A DNA stretch of 64,000 bases from Paraspadella gotoi (Eukaryota; Chaetognatha): positions 17,632,628 through 17,696,627 of the forward strand of contig CM119263.1 in assembly GCA_051294375.1 (NCBI GenBank). Direction: 5' to 3'. Position 1 is the first letter of the stretch, and each line of letters opens with the position of its first letter. The position numbers were made by a program, and so were the translations under genes. Below are positions 59,601 to 64,000 of this stretch, one piece after another. The notes below the pieces were generated by a model that saw nothing but the letters and a program-made list of their open reading frames with translations, was not told where the DNA came from and ran no database searches.

Positions 59601-62239
59601 AACAATCCAATGAACTAATTCAAAAAGTTGCATTGAAAATCGATTTAGTAATAGAAGGAAAAAAGGAATTTTTTTGAGAGAATTAAAAGTTATAAAAAGT
59701 GTTCAATTTTGGCCCGCCTTAATGGACATACTGATAGACTGATAGAGAGACATAATTTTTTTAAAAATATTCATATATTGATGTTTAAAAAAGAAATTAA
59801 ATAAATCACCAAACAAATAATGGGCAGTGACTGACAGACCTACTTAGTGAATTATGGAGCCCCCCTAAAAAAACAATAAAAACTATTCATCAACATTAAA
59901 CGAGTTCTACATCGTAAAATAAATTTTATTTTATTTAAGATTTGTAATTAATAATCGTCAGTTTGTAGATTGCTTAAGATGAACTCACGTTGTAAGTAGA
60001 GGCTGACGATTTGAGAGAGAGAGTGAGCAAAACTTTATATCTAGCTCAATCATATACTTTTCTACCCACACACAAAATTTTATTCCAATCCATCTATTTA
60101 ATCACGAATAATGGAGTTTAATGCTAATATGGGATGGACTTAAAGACTGATATTAATTAATTAATCAATTAAATATTTTTTAATTAATTATTTTTTATAA
60201 GTGAATTAAAAATAAAAACCATCCTACTCTTTATTCTATAAAAATTATTAAGATAAAATTTTGTGTGTGGGTAGAAAAATGAAAGTGAGTTTTAATGGAA
60301 AAACAAAAGTTACTTTTACTTGAACATTATTAAAAAATTTTTTGCACTCTATTTCTCTCTTCGTTTTTTTTATTTCTATCGGATAAAATTATTAATTAGC
60401 TAATTGTTAAGTTGATTGTTGACCAAATTATCCAAGTTGCCCAAATTATCTAAGTTGACCAAATTATGCAAGTTGACCAAATTATGACTGTTGACTAAAT
60501 TAAGCAAATTAACCAATTTATACCAGTTGACCAATTTATGCCAATTGACAAATCTATGAAATTGACCAAATTATGCAAGTTGACCAAATTATGCGAGTTG
60601 ATTTAATTATGCAAATTGATTAAATTATGAAAGTTTACCAAATATGAAAGTTTACCAAATTATTAAAGTTTACCAAATTATTAAAGTTTACCAAATTATA
60701 AAAGTTTAGCCAATTATGAAGGTTAACCAAATTAAGCAAGTTAACTAAATTAAATAAAAAATTACCAAATTATGAAAGTTTACCAAATTATAAAAAGTTT
60801 ACCAAATTTTAAAAGTTGATTAAATTATATCAGTTGACCAATTTATGTCAGTTGACCAAATTATGTCAATTGACTAAATTATGCAAGGTGACCAAATTAT
60901 GCAAGTTGGTATTGTACAGCTATTGGTTCATTGATGATTAATTGAAGTGAAAAATATATTTTTTTTTTATATTTTATTGTAATGAAAGATGAAAATAGAA
61001 AATAGATAGAGAAAGAGAGAGAGAGAGAGGGAGAGAAAGAGAGAGTAGAGGGAGAGAGAGAGAAGAGGGAGAGAGAGCCGTTCCAGGGGGCAGGAAAATC
61101 CATCCCCCTGGGGTAGCCCCTGGGGATTCCCCCTGGAGTGGCCCTTGGGGCTCCAAAAAAGAGGCTACAGGGGGCCGCCCCTAGGCGGTAAGGATTTGCC
61201 TGCCCCTGGGGCCGCCCCGCGGAGCCACCCCGCGGGGCCGCCCCAGCACCGCCCCCGGGGGAAGCGATTCTGAAGGATGACATTCTTGTCCACTCTACTG
61301 TACACTGCCTTCGGAAATCTGTACTTAGGTATAAACAAAAGAGAGCCTAAAGATGTCGTGGCGATCGCTAGAACGGAGGCATTTTCGATGTCAGTAATAA
61401 AGAACAAAAGAGCATTGGGAGAAAAGGTAGAGAAGCTGGATTTCCTCGTAATATAAAAGAGTTATTTCGTAACAACCCTGTAGAAATAAATATAATTTTA
61501 CCCACTTAAGAATATAAGATTAAAAATTTGTATGCATAAAACATTAATGAAAGACTCTATGCTCTTAATAAAAGTGTTTAAGTTATTATTTTCTGTATTT
61601 ACTATGCGAAAAATTTGAATACTTCCAAAAGTGTTCCGAATTACCCCCGCACTACCCTATTCTTCCTGAGTGTCACTTCACACAAAATGTAACCATGGAA
61701 ACGTAAGACAAAGACCTAAAAAATAGAAAAAACACGATCGGTGGCTAATCCAATGTGTTGCACGTGATTATCCCTTTGATCATACATGACATGACTAAAA
61801 AACTTTGTATATATGACATGCTCTTTATAGTTTTATTAGTCACTTAGATTTGAGGTTTTTTCCTGTCTTAACAAATGAGCAACCAACTATAGGCGAATTA
61901 TATGCATTTTGGACAGACAGACATACCGACGGACCCACCGAACTACGCAACTAAAAAGAGAGCGTCTCTCATCATGGAATAATGCTAAGCGCTTGCAGCG
62001 TCAAGAGAGAATTTACAACATTTACTAAAATATTTCTCAGCGGATGCCTCCGGTCATTGGATATGGTTGAAGTCAACATAAACCTCGGACAGTCTTGCGA
62101 CGCGGAAAAAACATTGTTGGTCGCCGCATCAGTGGTTCAAAACCATTTACAGTCTTTGCAAATGGGTTCTCTTAGGATCATCGATCCAACAAACATCACT
62201 CGTCTTGCATCGGAAAATCTTAAAATCATTTCTCCATGA
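53645..62239 (+). CDS. Arginase
   Basis: Arginase hydrolyses L-arginine to ornithine and urea with a two-manganese centre. Eight exons join in phase to 340 codons plus stop, the usual size: 53645-53655, 53700-53848, 53988-54170, 54433-54569, 54658-54830, 55036-55157, 55238-55286 and 62041-62239. Metal ligands are all present: GGDHS (H106), DAHAD (D129, H131, D133) and DIDALDP (D240, D242). The catalytic NLHG (H146), the TGTPV segment and E285 in DMVEVN are also there, so it should be active. [13 protein letters not shown]..[10 protein letters not shown] is arginase, not agmatinase. The 11-bp first exon and 44-bp intron are the weakest part; another 5' exon is possible. No targeting peptide is seen. 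Confidence 0.95.
55498..55816 (+). mobile_element. Full-length 315-bp palindrome-ended element
   Basis: It starts near AATGTGTTGCGCCGCAGTG and ends CCGCGAGTACTCGCGGCGTAAC, where GCCGCGAGTACTCGCGG(C) is a palindrome. The interior has GACATGACATTACG, CCTGAAGGCGGCGCTAGCAG and GACCGACAGACCGACCGAA. Copies: 61751-61963 (+), 28312-28451 with 27241-27344 (-), 29921-30057 (-) and 33379-33750 (-). No matching inverted ends or poly(A) are seen, so the class is open. Confidence 0.75.
55845..56040 (-). mobile_element. Fragment of the 8283-8973 MITE family
   Basis: GGGTAAGTCTGGGTAATTCG at the left matches the MITE end. CAGCAACTTGACTTTCCAT and CAGCAATTTCACAGTC match the interior near 8790-8860 in reverse. 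The right end is missing. Confidence 0.65.
56125..57474. mobile_element. 1.35-kb inverted-repeat element
   Basis: 56125-56226 and 57368-57474 are about 100-bp inverted arms sharing CTCTTGTGATTCATATGAGC, TGTGTCTC, ACAAGAGTTCCATGCAAAA and AAAAAAATATTTC. They enclose 56341-57032, the reverse copy of the repeat at 45148-45967. The reading frame at 57398-57667 begins inside the right arm and is not supported as a gene. Confidence 0.7.
57721..58343 (+). mobile_element. TIR element, copy 2 (TAGGGTGGAG ends)
   Basis: Collinear with 49412-49973. It starts TAGGGTGGAGTGATGAAAAT and ends GATGCTCCACTCTGA. The right end touches the GC-rich cluster that begins 20 bp later. Confidence 0.75.
58364..58610. 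repeat. GC-rich cluster of CCCCTGGGG-type palindromes
   Basis: About 250 bp of very high GC in AT-rich DNA, built from CCCCGCGGGGCGG, GGGGCGCCCC, CCCCCTGGGGC, GGGGCAAAAAA and AAAACTGCTCCCCCAGGGG-type hairpins. A CT microsatellite follows at about 58690-58830. The same association, reversed, occurs at 61008-61266. Class unknown. Confidence 0.7.
60045..60300. repeat. Dispersed repeat (TTTTGTGTGTGGGTA family)
   Basis: The reverse block CTACCCACACACAAAATTTTAT at about 60062 and the forward block AAAATTTTGTGTGTGGGTAG at about 60255 face each other, so two copies meet head to head. Confidence 0.65.
60416..60908. repeat. TTGACCAAATTATGCAAG minisatellite (long array)
   Basis: About 25 imperfect units of 17-20 bp (TTGACCAAATTATGCAAG, with variants GTTTACCAAATTATAAAA). 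It ends in ATGCAAGTTGGTATTG as at 24892. Confidence 0.85.
61008..61266. repeat. GA microsatellite plus GC-rich palindrome cluster
   Basis: A GAGA tract (61008-61077) leads into CCAGGGGGCAGG, CCCCCTGGGGTAGCCCCTGG, CCCTGGGGCCGCCCCGCGG and CACCCCGCGGGGCCGCCCC. It is an inverted relative of 58364-58830. Open frames on the minus strand (Gly/Ala/Pro-rich) are compositional. Confidence 0.7.
61610..61665 (-). mobile_element. End fragment of the 8283-8973 MITE family
   Basis: TTTGAATACTTCCAAAAGTG, TTCCGAATTACCCC and GCACTACCC followed by TA match the left end of the MITE at 8283-8335 in reverse. Only this end is present. Confidence 0.7.
61751..61963 (+). mobile_element. 315-bp element, internally shortened copy
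   Basis: CCAATGTGTTGCACGTGATT, CATGACATGACT, TTATAGTTTTATTAGTCACT and CATTTTGGACAGACAGACAT follow the order of 55498-55816 with the middle shortened and the palindrome lost. It ends 77 bp before the last arginase exon. Confidence 0.6.
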
Positions 62240-62508
62240 CGTTACTCTACAGTGATTTTCCACCAAAAAATACGAATATACTTGTGCCAAATAAAATTTA
62301 TGTGCAAATGCAACAAACTTTACTGATATTATAAGGGTAGCACTACAGAGTTCGGACTTGAATCTTACCCCCTTAATTGATCCTCACCCATGCACGATTG
62401 TTTTGTAAAATTGTTTTATTTTTTATAGCATAAGAATCGTTAAGGATTTTTTTATCTTTTGGATTAGCAAAGTTTTTCGAATTTTTTACAACGATTTTTA
62501 TTTGTAAA

Positions 62509-62554
62509 AAGCAGACATGTTTCGGCTCATAATTTCGAGCCTTCATCAGCGCTT
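62509..62554 (-). ncRNA. Hammerhead ribozyme motif (intact core)
   Basis: Minus-strand order: stem I strand AAGCG (62554-62550), core CTGATGA (62549-62543), an extra A, stem II GGCTC/GAGCC (5 bp), GAA then ACATGT, cleavage base C (62514), and stem I partner TGCTT (62513-62509, 5 bp with one G-U). All core bases are kept and stem I differs in sequence from the motif at 7595 while keeping its pairing, which supports structural selection. The short ACATGT stem III fits the Penelope/retrozyme type. Confidence 0.75.
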
Positions 62555-62675
62555 GATATTTGTGAATTGGAATACAATTTGTGAGTTAAAGAAAGAGAGA
62601 AAGAGAGAGAGAGAGAAAGGGAGAGAGAGACAGAAGAAGAGCAAGGTTAAAGTTTCCAACAAAGAACTGAGAAAG

Positions 62676-63604
62676 TGTCGGGAAGAAACTTTCGTGAAGA
62701 TTCATCATCGGACTTTTATTCATTTGGATATTAATTCATTAACAAATAAAACGTTTCACCACATGTCTATTCATTTATTATTCATTGATTGATATTTGTT
62801 ATTCAATGTCTTTCCTTTCCAGCTATCATGAGTTATTAATGATTATAGGAGAGGTGTTGGGTTACTGATAGGTTATGTGGTTCTTGATCATTGTGTTTCT
62901 CTTCTGATCTATTACAGAAAAAAAAAAACAAAAAAAACAAAAAAAACAAAAAAACAAAAACATAAGTTATAATCCGGCTCGTCTTGCTCACAGTAATGTT
63001 TCTTTCAAGCTCAAATGAAGGTCAGCCTTGGCCTTGCTCCTGATATAAGTGGCGACCACTATTCGTGCCAATCTTATCAATTTTAATTTTTTATAAATTT
63101 GGCCACAAATCTACGATGCATATTTATACGTTCCGAAGTCTTGGATGCCAACAAATTTTGTCCATGTTAATAAATTAGGCTTGGAGCGTGCTTAGGACGC
63201 CTCCACCGATATAATCTTTATCTTCATGATATAACAATACCTATTGTCTAATATCTATCCTATGGCCGTTGCCAGAATTTAGAGGGCGACCATTTTTGTT
63301 CGCACTCCCTCAAAGACCTCTGGGATTGATCGGGACGATCAATCATAGAAAAGGGTGAATGATGTCGGGAAGAAACTTTCGTGAAGATTCATCATCGGAC
63401 TTTTATTCATTTGGATATTAATTCATTAACAAATAAAACGTTTCACCACGTGTCTATTCATTTATTATTCATTGATTGATATTTGTTATTCAATGTCTTT
63501 CCTTTCCAGCTATCATGAGTTATTAATGATTATAGGAGAGGTGTTGGGTTACTGATAGGTTATGTGGTTCTTGATCATTGTGTTTCTCTTCTGATCTATT
63601 ACAG
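62676..63604 (+). mobile_element. Pair of 242-bp direct repeats (LTR-like)
   Basis: 62676-62917 and 63363-63604 are the same length and I see one mismatch (CACCACATG against CACCACGTG). Each starts TGTCGGGAAG and has TTACA near its end. They enclose 445 bp without a coding frame, with purine-rich AGAAAAGGGTGAATGA just before the second repeat as a possible polypurine tract. A related solo copy with a 5-bp duplication lies at 8243-9086. This fits a miniature LTR retrotransposon. The outer flanks show no matching duplication and no clear primer-binding site. Confidence 0.65.
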
Positions 63605-64000
63605 TGTAGATTCCAGGGTGCACTGTCAACGCGCAGCCGCCCGTGATCAATCATGCCCTGGTTGGAACGAGACATTCTGCCACGCCTTGACTTTTAGTGA
63701 CCCTCCTTTGGTCACCCCACACTCATCACTACCCGTTAGGGGGTACGCAGGATTCGCCCCCTAACAAAAGGACAGTGATCAGTGGTGAGGACAGATTTTA
63801 GATAAGGCCAATTTGAATAAGTTGTGAAAAGAAATGAAAATTTGGTGAAAGAGTAAGTGAGGGAGAGAGAGAGAGAGAGGGAGAGGAAAATATAAACAAT
63901 TACATTTGAGCAATGTACATTGTACAACAAAGATAAAGGTAATAAAAACTTGAAATAAATTGAAATAAATTAATTTGAAATTTGAGAGATTGAAGATGAA

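Larger units (their letters stand above)
55287..62040. other. 6.75-kb last intron of arginase, repeat-filled
   Basis: All other introns of this gene are under 270 bp. This one holds the 315-bp palindrome element (55498-55816), a MITE fragment (55845-56040), the inverted-repeat element 56125-57474 and the TIR repeat 57721-58343. It also holds GC clusters (58364-58610, 61078-61266), minisatellites, a 315-bp element copy (61751-61963) and another MITE end (61610-61665). No exon of another gene was recognised inside. Confidence 0.8.
62240..64000. other. Repeat-rich region downstream of arginase
   Basis: After the arginase stop, AATAAA at 62290 is a likely polyadenylation signal. The rest holds a hammerhead motif, GA tracts, the direct-repeat pair 62676-63604 and a GTTAGGGGG/CCCCCTAAC hairpin at about 63737-63764. 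No exon is recognised. Confidence 0.55.

Noticed and set aside
61078-61283. Gly/Ala/Pro-rich minus-strand frames
   Set aside because: Pure consequence of the GC-palindrome cluster.
53645-62239. Agmatinase or formiminoglutamase
   Set aside because: The [14 protein letters not shown] and DMVEVN segments and the overall length match arginase.

Overview
The window is nuclear DNA of a metazoan. Genes are split by many GT/AG introns (the shortest about 42-44 bp). Exons are near 50% GC, while introns and spacers are strongly AT-rich and crowded with small mobile elements. The animal-type MED13, the SRCAP/Domino ATPase, the arginase and a cysteine-rich VWA protein, together with tRNA-derived SINE-like repeats, fit an invertebrate, perhaps an early-branching one. 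I cannot name the taxon. All gene models were built by eye from splice sites, reading phase and protein-family knowledge.

Layout: 231-5581 (+) is the 3' part of a secreted-looking cysteine-rich protein with a VWA domain. 5582-10016 is a repeat field holding a perfect 87-bp-arm palindrome with a hammerhead ribozyme motif and a nest of three mobile elements. 10017-21944 (-) is a complete MED13 gene (21 coding exons, 2442 aa in my model). 21945-26516 is the spacer between MED13 and the divergently transcribed SWR1-type remodeller. 26517-41330 (+) is a complete SRCAP/Domino-type ATPase (28 coding exons, 3014 aa). 41331-53644 is mostly repeats, with one convincing orphan 3'-terminal exon (47507-47692) and one doubtful small ORF on the minus strand (42712-42837). 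53645-62239 (+) is an arginase (8 exons, 340 aa) whose last intron is 6.75 kb and packed with repeats. 62240-64000 holds a second hammerhead motif and a pair of 242-bp near-identical direct repeats that look like young LTRs.

The two large genes both act in transcription: MED13 links the CDK8 kinase module to Mediator, and SRCAP/Domino deposits histone H2A.Z. The arginase is metabolic. Nothing indicates co-regulation beyond adjacency.

The most unusual content is the repeat landscape. Hammerhead-ribozyme repeats occur as two intact-looking and several decayed copies. One MITE insertion carries a TA duplication, and related copies elsewhere in the window show the empty site. Several foldback elements are nested in one another. 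A CCA-bearing tRNA-Lys fragment sits inside a dispersed repeat. GC-rich clusters of CCCCTGGGG-type palindromes occur in otherwise AT-rich DNA. No reverse transcriptase or transposase ORF is intact in the window.
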